64,000 nucleotides of DNA from contig JBJMHZ010000021.1 of the NCBI GenBank assembly GCA_045807125.1, positions 62,001 through 126,000 on the forward strand, read 5' to 3'. Of this stretch, positions 35,686 to 43,458 are shown one piece after another (the stretch's first letter is position 1; every line of letters starts with the position of its first letter). The position numbers were made by a program, and so were the translations under genes. The stretch comes from JBJMHZ01 sp045807125. Lineage in GTDB: Bacteria; Actinomycetota; Actinomycetes; JAWWOL01. Under the pieces are notes generated by a model. It made no database searches and was not told the DNA's origin. It saw nothing but the letters and a program-made list of their open reading frames with translations.

Positions 35686-35910
35686 ATGCCCGGTGATCTC
35701 AACGATCGGCCTGAGGTCGTGGGCATCGCCGAGATAGCGCTGATCCTGGGGGTGGGCCGCCCACGCGCCCACCGTCTCGTGCGCCGGCCCGACTTCCCCG
35801 AGCCGTTGAGCCAACTGCGGTCCGGCAGCGTCTGGCTGAAGCCGGAGGTCGAGCAATGGGCGCGGGATCATGCCAACCGCCGACCCGGCCGGCCGCGGCG
35901 CGAGCAATGA
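35686..35910 (+). CDS. AlpA/excisionase-like small HTH protein
   Basis: 74 aa. It begins MPGDLNDRPEVVGIAEIALI; the helix-turn-helix (about 9-30) is followed by a wing LRSGSVWLKPEVEQWARDH, with RRPGRPRRE at the end. This is the AlpA/MerR-like layout of small DNA-binding proteins found as excisionases or in actinobacterial mobile elements, and also as free regulators. An ATG at 35647 could extend it, but the extension has no conserved look. No integrase is visible nearby, so it may be a leftover or a regulator of the surrounding accessory genes. Confidence 0.7.
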   Translation: MPGDLNDRPEVVGIAEIALILGVGRPRAHRLVRRPDFPEPLSQLRSGSVWLKPEVEQWARDHANRRPGRPRREQ

Positions 35911-35965
35911 GCGCCTTGCCGCCGTCGACGGTGGCGCGCCGGCACGCCCCGCGCACGGCTGACGG

Positions 35966-36421
35966 TCAGGCGTTGACCGGGCGCGGCTCCGTGACCGCGC
36001 CGGACGGCCGCTGGCGGGCCCCGCGCAGGTGCGTCCACGCCGCCACGACGAAGGCGAGCTCGAAGGCGAGCGAGACGAGTCCGAGGTAGTCCTCGGTCTC
36101 CGCCGCCCAGGTGCCGTGGTAGCCCATCGGCAGTCCGACGGTGCGGCTGAGGACGAACCCGAGGAACTCACCGAGGCAGACGACGGTGCCGAGGAGCCAC
36201 CCAGCCCACTGACCGCGCCGGGTGAAGAGGAGCGCCATGGCCACGAGCAGCAACCCGTTGCCGACGGCGAACAGCACGCCGATGTAGAGCTTCTCCTCGA
36301 GATGCATCGGCGTGAGCACGAGGTGGATGACGATGACGACCTCGATCGAGATCACGGCGACCACGCGCTCGACCCGGCCGCGCGCGCCTCGTGACGCATC
36401 GAGACTGCCCGGTACGGTCAT
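35966..36421 (-). CDS. Small membrane protein of unknown function
   Basis: 151 aa with four hydrophobic segments (about 17-37, 46-64, 72-92 and 113-130), and short charged ends. No family recognised. MHLEEKLYIGVLFAVGNG and GWLLGTVVCLGEFLGFVLSR resemble small four-helix membrane proteins often found beside regulators. It lies 11 bases downstream of the STAND regulator on the same strand, so it is probably co-transcribed. Confidence 0.65.
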   Translation of the reverse strand: MTVPGSLDASRGARGRVERVVAVISIEVVIVIHLVLTPMHLEEKLYIGVLFAVGNGLLLVAMALLFTRRGQWAGWLLGTVVCLGEFLGFVLSRTVGLPMGYHGTWAAETEDYLGLVSLAFELAFVVAAWTHLRGARQRPSGAVTEPRPVNA

Positions 36422-36432
36422 AGCTGCGGAGC

Positions 36433-37992
36433 CTACCCGGAGGCCGGTGCGACGCCCAGGCGAAGCATGGAGGGCATGGAGGGCATGGAGGGCACTGCCC
36501 GCGGCCTGGACGACCCCTCGCGCGGTTCGGGGCAACCCGCCCGATCGGGGGCGGGCGACAGCGCGAACGGCTGGTCGGTGGCGCGCAGGTAGTGACCGCG
36601 CAGCCGATCGAGCGCCGCCGACCGCTCGGGCTCGGGGTCGACGGCGAGCGCGAGCTCCCGCGCGTACGACCGGAGCAGGTTGTGCATGGCGCACATGGCC
36701 GGGCCGGTCTGCCGTACCAGGTGGGCCTGGGCGAGCAGCGCGATCAGCCGGTGGGCCTCCGGCGGCGCGACGCCGATCAGTGCCGCGAGTCCCTCGGGCG
36801 TCAGGTCGACGCCGCTGTGGAGCCCCATCAGCCGGAAGGCGCGCGCGGCCTCGGCCGGGAGCTGCCGATAGGACCACGAGAACACCGCGCGCAGCGCCGT
36901 ACGAGGGTCGTCGCCCGCTTCGAGGAGGTCGAGCGGGTGCTCGCCGAGAGCGAGGTCGTCGACGAGCGCGTCCACGCGCGCATCCGGCCGGCTCCAGGCG
37001 ACGTCGGCCGCGATGCGCAGCGCCAGCGGGAGCCGGGCGCACTGCTCGGCGAGGGCGCCGAGCGTCGGCGCCGGCAGCGATCCCACGGTGTCGTCGTGCC
37101 GGCCACTGGTCAGCGCGCGCAGCAGCTCGACGGCCTCGGCGAGCGGTAGCGCATCGAGGTCGAGCCGGTGGGCACCGTGGCGAGCTACCAGCCCCGAGAG
37201 GCTGTCTCGACTGGTGACCAGGGTGCAAGACGGAGGCCCCGGCAGCAGCGACCGCACCTGCTCGGTGTCGCGGGCGTTGTCGAGCACGATCAGCATTCGC
37301 CGGCCGGACAGCAGCGACCGCAGCTGCGCGGCGCGCTCGTCGGTCTCCCGCGCGATCTGCTGGTTGCCCAGCCCGAGGGCGCGAAGCAGCCGCGCGAGCG
37401 CGTGGCCGGGCTGCATCGGGCGACCCGCGTCGCAACCGCACAGGTCCACGTAGAGCTGACCGTCGGGGAAAAGCGCCTGCCTCGTCTGCGCCCAGTGCAG
37501 CACCAGCGCGGTCTTGCCGACGCCGGGCGTGCCGCACACCGCGACGATGGTCGCGGCCCGGTCCTCGCGCGCCAGTTCGTCGAGCTCGAGGAGCTGCTCC
37601 GCCCGTCCGACGAAGTTGCCGACGGCCGGTGGGAGCTGATGCGGCACGGACGGCTGCATCGCGGCGTCACCGCTGTCGCGACGAGCGGCCTGCCAGCTGG
37701 CGCTCACCCGGTACCACGCCTCGGCCCACTCCCGCTGCTCGGGCGGCGTCGCCTGCAGGGCGATGACCATCCGGTCGAGGACCTGCGCCGGCGGGAGCCG
37801 CCTGCCGGTGACGTAGGCGTGGACGGAGGACTTGGGCTCCCCCATCCGGCGGGCCAGGTCGTCGAGGCTCACCCTGGCGGTGCGGGTGCCACGAGCGGCC
37901 CGCGCCCGAAGGAGATTGAGCTCTCGCGAGAGGTCGTCGATCGTCAGCACGCGGGCCGGATCCGGACCCTCGTCCCCCATGCGCACATCCAT
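36433..37992 (-). CDS. STAND (NB-ARC) transcription regulator with N-terminal HTH
   Basis: 519 aa. An XRE-like HTH (about 20-75; RMGEPKSSVHAYVTGRRLP) is followed by an NB-ARC ATPase domain: VGRAEQLLEL, Walker A CGTPGVGKT near 150, RRMLIVLDNARD (Walker B) near 230, CTLVTSRD, and a GxP-type motif ARLPLALRIAA near 315. A winged-helix-like end (about 370-440) follows. Such proteins act as nucleotide-dependent switches controlling secondary metabolism or defence. Its C-terminus carries a 9-base tandem repeat giving PSMPSMPSM. It is downstream of the peptide/GxGD operon on the same strand, 172 bases apart; ATGs at 37992 and 37980 are alternatives. Confidence 0.82.
   Translation of the reverse strand: MDVRMGDEGPDPARVLTIDDLSRELNLLRARAARGTRTARVSLDDLARRMGEPKSSVHAYVTGRRLPPAQVLDRMVIALQATPPEQREWAEAWYRVSASWQAARRDSGDAAMQPSVPHQLPPAVGNFVGRAEQLLELDELAREDRAATIVAVCGTPGVGKTALVLHWAQTRQALFPDGQLYVDLCGCDAGRPMQPGHALARLLRALGLGNQQIARETDERAAQLRSLLSGRRMLIVLDNARDTEQVRSLLPGPPSCTLVTSRDSLSGLVARHGAHRLDLDALPLAEAVELLRALTSGRHDDTVGSLPAPTLGALAEQCARLPLALRIAADVAWSRPDARVDALVDDLALGEHPLDLLEAGDDPRTALRAVFSWSYRQLPAEAARAFRLMGLHSGVDLTPEGLAALIGVAPPEAHRLIALLAQAHLVRQTGPAMCAMHNLLRSYARELALAVDPEPERSAALDRLRGHYLRATDQPFALSPAPDRAGCPEPREGSSRPRAVPSMPSMPSMLRLGVAPASG
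36465..36491 (-). repeat. 9-bp tandem repeat at the 3' end of the STAND gene
   Basis: Three perfect copies of GCATGGAGG (plus-strand reading), encoding repeated Pro-Ser-Met. Unit length is a multiple of three, so changes in number keep the frame. Confidence 0.8.
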
Positions 37993-38037
37993 GCGGTGCC
38001 CCCCGCGAGCATTCGCAACGCGACGAGAAGCCCTGCG

Positions 38038-38061
38038 CCGGCATACCTGCCGTTATGCCGG
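38038..38061. terminator. 8-bp inverted repeat between GxGD gene and STAND gene
   Basis: CCGGCATA and TATGCCGG around an 8-base loop, about 100 bases downstream of the GxGD membrane protein stop. It may end the peptide operon or lie in the STAND gene's promoter. Confidence 0.4.
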
Positions 38062-38164
38062 TGGGCCTGCTGCGACTCGCACGATAAGGGCGCCCTGTGT
38101 TCCCATGCAAGCAACGGTTTCGTGCCCAGATCCCCTTGGTCGTCGCGACCCCGCCACCGAGGAA

Positions 38165-39115
38165 TCACACCGAGCTGGGAGCCGGCAGGTGCACCGGTGC
38201 GGAGGCCTCCGGTGCCGGTGCCTGCCGGGGGATGTCCGCGCTGGCCAGGAAGGCTGCCATCGTGCGCTCCTGGCCGTACCGGTGCTTGAGCAAGCGATAG
38301 CAGAGGAACGCGACGGGGCCGAAGGCGGCCTGGGCCGGCACCACGAGGTCGGTACGGGCATCGATCAGCACGCGGAACAGCAGCGGCGCCATCGCGGGCA
38401 CGACCGCGCCGAAGACGATGATGATGCCCATCGACACCTGGGCGGCGACCCGGCCGTACGCCTTGTAGGCCGCGACCATGAACAGGGAGTACACCAGCAG
38501 GTCACCGACGCCGATGCTGGCGTTGTAGACGCCCATCCGGAAGCCCACCGACGGGTCGAGCGGGAAGCCCAGGAACCGCTCCGCCAGATGGTTCGTGACG
38601 GGCCACTTCAAGGTGAAGACCGCGTCGTAGCCGGCGAGGATGAGCGCGAACCAGGCCACGTGCTTGAGCCGCATGCCGCCCTGCACGTAGAGATTGGCGG
38701 CGCACACCGCGGCGAGGATGACGATGACGTCGGTCTCCAGCCAGTACGCCTGCCAGCCGACCACGGTGCCGAGCAGCGTCCGCGCCATCCAGATGTTCAG
38801 CCCGATCAGTACGCCGAGGGCGAGCCACGTCCTGGTCGGGGACAGCAGCGGCCGCGCGCCGATGGACAGCGCGCCGCAGAACGTGATCACCAGGGCACTC
38901 GTCAGGAGCCACTGCGGCAGCACGACATAGAGGAACGGCAGCACCACGATGAAGCCGAAGAGCGTGACGAGGTCGCGCCGGTTGAACGTCCCGATCGTCG
39001 GGCGCTCCAGCCGAACGCGTCGCAGGTACAGCAGCGTCAGCAGGCTCGTGACCACCACGGCGGGCACGGCGAGCGCCAGCTCGAAAAGGGTTGGGAAGAC
39101 CAGCGAGTCCTGCAT
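38165..39115 (-). CDS. Nine-helix GxGD membrane protein, presenilin/signal-peptide-peptidase-like
   Basis: 316 aa with about nine hydrophobic helices and a polar tail. Helix 6 (about 151-171) carries AGYDAVF with Tyr163-Asp164, helix 7 (about 197-217) carries IGVGDLLVY with Gly202-x-Gly-Asp205, and helix 9 (about 256-273) begins VVPAQAAFGP, where presenilins have Pro-Ala-Leu. Spacing and helix numbers match the presenilin/SPP family of intramembrane aspartyl proteases, whose two Asp residues cleave peptides within the membrane. The third motif is imperfect (PAQ for PAL), so activity is a prediction. One base separates it from the PaaK-like gene. A 31-aa hydrophobic peptide encoded in the same operon is the obvious candidate substrate. 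I do not know of a described bacterial system of this composition. Confidence 0.6.
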   Translation of the reverse strand: MQDSLVFPTLFELALAVPAVVVTSLLTLLYLRRVRLERPTIGTFNRRDLVTLFGFIVVLPFLYVVLPQWLLTSALVITFCGALSIGARPLLSPTRTWLALGVLIGLNIWMARTLLGTVVGWQAYWLETDVIVILAAVCAANLYVQGGMRLKHVAWFALILAGYDAVFTLKWPVTNHLAERFLGFPLDPSVGFRMGVYNASIGVGDLLVYSLFMVAAYKAYGRVAAQVSMGIIIVFGAVVPAMAPLLFRVLIDARTDLVVPAQAAFGPVAFLCYRLLKHRYGQERTMAAFLASADIPRQAPAPEASAPVHLPAPSSV

Positions 39116-39116
39116 G

Positions 39117-40550
39117 TCAATCTCCGATGAGTGCCGGCTGCGCGACGAAGGTCGTCTCGTGCAGGTCGCACCGCAAGTTGCGCAGCGACACCGCTTGGTC
39201 GTCGTCGACGACGATCAGGTCCACGTCGAGGCCGCGCTCGAGCAGATGCTGCCGGGTGGCCCGCTCGCCGAGCCCGGTCAGGGCGGCGGCCGGCAGCATC
39301 ATGTGGGGGCGCCCGTCGCGCACTGTCACCCGGAACCGGGCCGGCCATGGCTGGGACGGCAAGGACTCGACCGCTTCGACCAGCGGCCGGGGCGCGATGA
39401 CGTCGTCGGGACCCAGCCGGATGATCTGGTCGGCCTTTCCCAGGATCGCGCTCGTCCCTGGCAGGCCCGCGATCTCGCACGTGAGCGGTTCGTCAGGCAG
39501 GCGTCGGACGACGTCTCTCGAGTCGTACCGGAAGACCGGCATGCACTCGCGGTACGGGTAGTACGGCGTCAGCACCACCGTGCTGAGCGCGCCCGGCTCG
39601 GCCGGCTCGCCCGTATCCAGGTCGAGCAGCTCGACCAGACCGCTCTGGATGTCGTGGTGCAGGTGTCCCTGCGAGCAGATGGGCGCCGTGATGGGCGCGA
39701 CCTCGGTCATCGCGAAGCTGTCCCTGACCCGCTCCACGCCGAGGGTCGCGGCGGCCGCGGCGGCCACGCTGGACGAGAGGATCTCGCCGCCGACGTCGAC
39801 GCGGCGCAGCGAGAAGTCGCCCGGCCCCATGCCGCGGCGCCGGGCGGCGACGATCAGCTCGGCGAGGTAGCTGGGATTGGTGAGCAGGATCGTCGCGCCG
39901 CCCTCGGCCAAGGCATCGAGCGCCTCGTCGGGCGGCACGATCCCCAGCACGCGCGAGCACGCACCGACCAGCCGGCAGACGGCCGCGTTGAGGTGGACGG
40001 AGAGAGTGGCGCGCGAGCTCAGGTTGACCTGCAGGACGTCGGTGGGCAGCAGCTCGCGCCGCAGCACGCCGGACAGCGCGCCGAGCCCGGACCACAGCGC
40101 GAGCTCGTACCGGGACAGCCAGATCTCGGCGGGACGGCCGGTGGTCCCGGTGGTGCGCGTGGTGAGCTGGGGCGCCACGTCGGCGCAGTGGAAGTCCCGC
40201 TGCCGCTCGACGAGGTCGCGCTTGACGGTGACCGGGATCGCGCGCAGCCCGTCGAGGTCGAGCTGGTCCGGCCGTACCTCGGCAGCAGCGAACCGGCGCG
40301 CGTAGAACGGCGAGCGCTCGGCGAGCCGGCGGGCGGTACGGCGGATCCCGCGGGTGACGAACTCCTCGCGCGCCTTGGGGTCCGCGAACGGTCCGTCCAG
40401 CAGCTCCCGCACCTCGCCGCCCGGCGCGCCGAACTCGGCGATCGTCGCGAGCGCGTCGTCCACCAGCCTGGCGATGTTGTCCGTGTCGGCCTTGTAGCCC
40501 CACACCATGCTCATCGCCATCCGGAACTGCCGGATCCCGGTCTCGAACAT
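39117..40550 (-). CDS. PaaK-like AMP-forming adenylating enzyme
   Basis: 477 aa. The phenylacetate-CoA-ligase branch of the ANL superfamily is indicated by SPFYARRF near 80-87, the ATP-binding motif TTRTTGTTGRP (130-140), MTEVAPIT near 291, and FRYDSRDVV near 345, followed by LGKADQIIRLG. It should activate a carboxylate as acyl-AMP, for transfer to CoA, an amine or a protein. No carrier-protein domain is fused. The ATG at 40550 has a GAGAGGA site upstream. It is co-transcribed with the 31-aa peptide (upstream) and GxGD protein (downstream), so a role in modifying a peptide, a lipid or a signal is an inference. Confidence 0.75.
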   Translation of the reverse strand: MFETGIRQFRMAMSMVWGYKADTDNIARLVDDALATIAEFGAPGGEVRELLDGPFADPKAREEFVTRGIRRTARRLAERSPFYARRFAAAEVRPDQLDLDGLRAIPVTVKRDLVERQRDFHCADVAPQLTTRTTGTTGRPAEIWLSRYELALWSGLGALSGVLRRELLPTDVLQVNLSSRATLSVHLNAAVCRLVGACSRVLGIVPPDEALDALAEGGATILLTNPSYLAELIVAARRRGMGPGDFSLRRVDVGGEILSSSVAAAAAATLGVERVRDSFAMTEVAPITAPICSQGHLHHDIQSGLVELLDLDTGEPAEPGALSTVVLTPYYPYRECMPVFRYDSRDVVRRLPDEPLTCEIAGLPGTSAILGKADQIIRLGPDDVIAPRPLVEAVESLPSQPWPARFRVTVRDGRPHMMLPAAALTGLGERATRQHLLERGLDVDLIVVDDDQAVSLRNLRCDLHETTFVAQPALIGD

Positions 40551-40573
40551 CGCCGTCCTCTCGTCTGCGCTCC

Positions 40574-40615
40574 CGAGGGATCGGCACCGCGGGTGATGGC
40601 AGCGCCGATCCCTCG
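40574..40615 (-). terminator. 12-bp hairpin between the 31-aa peptide and the ligase gene
   Basis: CGAGGGATCGGC (40574-40585) pairs perfectly with GCCGATCCCTCG (40604-40615), loop 18 bases. It lies only 12 bases after the peptide stop. Such hairpins behind small precursor genes usually act as partial terminators or RNA stabilisers that raise precursor output over downstream enzymes. Confidence 0.6.
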
Positions 40616-40626
40616 AGGGACTGGAC

Positions 40627-40722
40627 TCAGAAGTTGCTCCCCGCCACCTCCGCGAACAGCACCGCGGTCAGCGAGCCCATCGCGTAGCGAGCGTGCTTGA
40701 CGCTGCTGATGAAAGCCGACAT
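40627..40722 (-). CDS. 31-residue peptide, candidate precursor or signal
   Basis: 31 aa, below usual gene-calling limits. It starts MSAFISSVKHARYAM, continues with a hydrophobic stretch (residues 14-26) and ends in AEVAGSNF. Evidence for translation is the perfect ribosome-binding site AAGGAGG five bases before ATG, the best in the neighbourhood, plus a hairpin just after the stop and same-strand enzymes on both sides. The net positive N-terminal part (Lys9, His10, Arg12) and hydrophobic C-terminal part resemble a membrane-inserting peptide. It could be the substrate of the GxGD protein, a modified peptide product, or a small structural partner. I recognise no family. Confidence 0.65.
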   Translation of the reverse strand: MSAFISSVKHARYAMGSLTAVLFAEVAGSNF

Positions 40723-40727
40723 TGCAA

Positions 40728-40734
40728 CCTCCTT
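40728..40734 (-). promoter_or_regulatory. Near-consensus ribosome-binding site of the 31-aa peptide
   Basis: AAGGAGG, spaced five bases from the ATG at 40722. This is a stronger match to the 16S rRNA end than sites of the neighbouring genes and is the main reason to believe the short gene. Confidence 0.75.
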
Positions 40735-40794
40735 CCCAGCGCTCGGTCGTCTGTCGCGCCCACCGTTGTGGGCTCGCTCTGGTGCGTCGTCAGC

Positions 40795-41166
40795 TCACGC
40801 GAGGACGACGATCTTGATGGTCATCTCGGGGTGCACCGAGCACGTCATGTAGTACGTGCCCGGCTTGCTCCAGACGCCGGTGGTGTAGCTCTGGTTGGAC
40901 TGCATGAGGATCCGGTCGGTCACCGGCTCGTTGCCGGGCGGCGCGAGCAGCCCGCCCTGGCCGGCGCCGATGATGTGGATGAACCGCGAGTCGTTCGTGA
41001 AGGTGAGCCGGTCACCGCGGTGGATGGTGACCACCTTGGTGGAGTAGCCCTCGTGCCCCATGCCGATGGCACCCGGAGCCGGGCTGTCGAGCGCGTGGCC
41101 GATGGCCGGCGTCAAGATCCCGGCGACGAGGAGGGGAACGCCGAGCAAGATCTTCGGAAGTGCCAC
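40795..41166 (-). CDS. Secreted cupredoxin (plastocyanin-like)
   Basis: 123 aa. A signal peptide (about 1-26, ending in GHALD) precedes one cupredoxin domain with a complete type 1 copper set: His64 (RFIHIIG), Cys109, His112 and Met115 (MTCSVHPEM). It should bind copper and carry electrons outside the cell membrane. The GTG at 41166 has GGGAGGAA upstream. It is the first gene of the same-strand run leading into the 31-aa peptide (72 bases), ligase and GxGD protein; whether it functions with them is not known. The 283 bases upstream hold no gene I can support. Confidence 0.82.
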   Translation of the reverse strand: MALPKILLGVPLLVAGILTPAIGHALDSPAPGAIGMGHEGYSTKVVTIHRGDRLTFTNDSRFIHIIGAGQGGLLAPPGNEPVTDRILMQSNQSYTTGVWSKPGTYYMTCSVHPEMTIKIVVLA

Positions 41167-41449
41167 GGTTCCTCCCAACGTGCCAGTCACGGCTGCGACC
41201 CACCGGAGTAGAGCAAATCCGACTCGTCCCGAGCCCCTCGGCGGGACAAGTGCGGACGGTTGGGGACGTCCGCGGACGGCAGGCTCGACAGCGACGCCGA
41301 TCGGGACGATCCGGTCCGGCACCAAGGTCTACGAGGTGCAGTCGGCAAGCACCGGCATCGCCATCGGCAGCTGCTCCGGCAGGAGGCGCGTGGCGCTCGC
41401 CGCCACGAGGACGGGGGCACTGGCCGCGCCCACCGCTTCGGCCTGAGGC

Positions 41450-41926
41450 TCAGCCCTCGTCGGCCGCGTGCTTGATGGCGGCGAGGTCGATCTTGCCCTG
41501 CTGCATCATCGCGGCCATCGCTCGCGACGCCCGCCCCTGGTCGGGGTCGCTCAGCAGCGTGAGCAGCTCGGACGGGAAGACCTGCCACGAGACGCCGAAC
41601 TTGTCCTTGAGCCAGCCGCACGGCCCCGGTTGCCCGCCGCCGGCGAGCAGCTTGTCCCAGTACTCGTCGAGCTCGTTCTGGCTGTCGCACGGCACCTGGA
41701 AGGAGATGGCCTCGTCGAAGGTGAACTCAGGGCCGCCGTTCAGCCCGACGAACTCGCGACCGTCGAGCACGAAGCTCACCGCCAGCACCGTGCCGGCCGG
41801 CCGCGGACCGCCGTCGGGATAGTGGCTGATCTCCGTGATCTTCGAGTTGGGGAAGATCGACGTGTAGAGGTTGGCCGCCTCCTCGGCCTCCGTGTCGAAC
41901 CAGAGGCAGGGCCTGATCTCCTGCAT
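41450..41926 (-). CDS. VOC-superfamily protein (PhnB/3-demethylubiquinone methyltransferase-like)
   Basis: 158 aa. Paired beta-alpha-beta-beta-beta units: IRPCLWFDTEAEEAANLYTSIF-type start (split here as RPCLWFDTEAEEAA), FVGLNGGPEFTF near 60, and WLKDKFGVSWQVFP near 112. This is the PhnB-like branch of glyoxalase-fold proteins, whose members are mostly uncharacterised. No complete set of metal ligands is visible. The ATG at 41926 is preferred over an Arg-rich extension. Confidence 0.85.
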   Translation of the reverse strand: MQEIRPCLWFDTEAEEAANLYTSIFPNSKITEISHYPDGGPRPAGTVLAVSFVLDGREFVGLNGGPEFTFDEAISFQVPCDSQNELDEYWDKLLAGGGQPGPCGWLKDKFGVSWQVFPSELLTLLSDPDQGRASRAMAAMMQQGKIDLAAIKHAADEG

Positions 41927-42008
41927 GCCGCACCGTCCTTCCGCTCGTGGGCGCTCGCGCATCGGTTATTCGCTGGTAGGACGTCGCAGATCGGCCAGAC
42001 TCATCGAC

Positions 42009-42992
42009 GTGCTGACCAGACCGGCCGACCTGCCCGACGCCGTCGTGGCGGATGCGGTGCGCGAGGGGTGGGGCATCGCGCCGGCCGGCCTGGCGTACCG
42101 CGCGATCGGCTTCGGCAGCCACCACTGGCAGGCCACCGACGGGGACGGCCGCTGGTGGTTCGTCACGGTCGACGACCTCACGGCACGGCCGCTGCGGCTG
42201 GGCGAGCCTCCCGACGCCGTCCATGCCCGTCTGCGGGCGGCGCTCGCCACCGCCCGCGCCGTGCGCGACGCCGGAGCCGCGTTCGTGGTGGCGCCGGTCC
42301 GGAGGGTGGACGGCGACGTCGTCGGCCGCATCGGCGAGCGTTACGCAGTGGCGGTCTACCCGTACGTGCACGGCCGCCCGCGCGACTACGACGGCACGCT
42401 GGCGCCGGCTGACCGGCGCGCGGTGCTGGAGATCGTCGTGGCGCTCCACGAGGCATCGGCGGCAGCCAGCTCGATGGCCCTCGCCGAAGGCCCGTCGGTG
42501 CCGCTGCGCGACGGGCTCACGGCCGCCCTCGAGGACGTGGCGACGCCGTGGTGCACCGGGCCGTACGCCGACCGGGCCAGGGCGCTGCTGGCCCGGCGCG
42601 GGGGCGACGTGGAGCGGTGGCTGCGCCGGCACGACGCGCTCGTGGCGCAGGCCCGCGAGCTGCCCGAGCGGCTCGTGCTGACCCACGGCGAGCCGCACCC
42701 GGGCAACCTGATCGAGACCGCGGCCGGCTGGCTGCTGGTCGACTGGGACACCACGTTGCTCGCCCAGCCCGAGCGGGATCTGTGGCTGCTCGACGAGGGC
42801 GACGGACGCATCGGCGAGGCGTACGCGGAGCTGACCGGCCGACCGGTGCTGCCGGCGATGATGCAGCTCTACGAGCTGGGTTGGCGGCTGTCCGACATCG
42901 CTGCCTTCGTCGCGTGGTTCCGGAAGCCGCACGACGACTCCGACGACAGCACCAAGAGCTGGCGGGCGCTCACGTCGTACTTCGCCGATTAG
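42009..42992 (+). CDS. Aminoglycoside-phosphotransferase-fold kinase (spectinomycin-kinase-like)
   Basis: 327 aa. The kinase core contains THGEPHPGN (catalytic loop, with Glu in place of the usual Asp; about 226-235) and LLVDWDTTLLAQPERDLWLL (metal-binding Asp). N-terminal FGSHHWQA and VTVDDL replace the usual glycine-rich loop, as in APH(9)/spectinomycin-phosphotransferase-like proteins common in actinomycetes. An antibiotic-resistance role is not proven; many homologues phosphorylate unknown small molecules. The GTG at 42009 is chosen for the DLPDAVVADAVREGWG start of the domain. Confidence 0.8.
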   Translation: MLTRPADLPDAVVADAVREGWGIAPAGLAYRAIGFGSHHWQATDGDGRWWFVTVDDLTARPLRLGEPPDAVHARLRAALATARAVRDAGAAFVVAPVRRVDGDVVGRIGERYAVAVYPYVHGRPRDYDGTLAPADRRAVLEIVVALHEASAAASSMALAEGPSVPLRDGLTAALEDVATPWCTGPYADRARALLARRGGDVERWLRRHDALVAQARELPERLVLTHGEPHPGNLIETAAGWLLVDWDTTLLAQPERDLWLLDEGDGRIGEAYAELTGRPVLPAMMQLYELGWRLSDIAAFVAWFRKPHDDSDDSTKSWRALTSYFAD

Positions 42993-42995
42993 CCG

Positions 42996-43457
42996 TCACT
43001 CCTCCTCGCCGATGTCCTCGTTCCACAGCTGCAGATTGGCGGCGATGAACTCGCGCATCAGCGCGATGCACTGCTCGTCGTCGGCCACCACCACCTCGAC
43101 GCCACGACTGCGCAGCAGGTCCTCCGCGCCGAGGAACGTCGCGTTCTCGCCGATGACGACGCGCGGGATGCCGTACAGCAGCACGGCACCGGTGCACATG
43201 TCGCACGGGGACAGCGTCGTGTACATGGTGGCGCGCCGGTAGGCGCTCGCCGGCAGCCGGCCCGCCCGCTCGAGCGCATCGGTCTCGCCGTGCCGGATGG
43301 CGCTGCCGCTCTGCACCCGGCGGTTGTGCCCCGCACCGAGCAGCCGGCCGTCGCCCACGAGAGCGGCGCCGATCGGGATGCCGCCCTCGTCGCGCCCGGC
43401 GCGCGCCTCCGCGACCGCGACGTCGAGCCAGCGGCGGTCGTCATCGCGGAGCCCCAT
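42996..43457 (-). CDS. Cytosine deaminase (yeast FCY1-like)
   Basis: 153 aa. Zinc deaminase motifs: HGETDALE with His56 and catalytic Glu58, and PCDMC with Cys85 and Cys88. The small size and LWNEDIGEE end resemble the fungal-type cytosine deaminases rather than the amidohydrolase CodA. It would convert cytosine to uracil for salvage. It lies one base downstream of the stop of a cytosine/nucleobase permease gene, supporting the substrate call. Confidence 0.85.
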   Translation of the reverse strand: MGLRDDDRRWLDVAVAEARAGRDEGGIPIGAALVGDGRLLGAGHNRRVQSGSAIRHGETDALERAGRLPASAYRRATMYTTLSPCDMCTGAVLLYGIPRVVIGENATFLGAEDLLRSRGVEVVVADDEQCIALMREFIAANLQLWNEDIGEEE

Positions 43458-43458
43458 C

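Noticed and set aside
41060..41446. Plus-strand 128-residue frame across the cupredoxin start and upstream region
   Set aside because: It overlaps the cupredoxin gene antisense and has no domain or ribosome-binding site.
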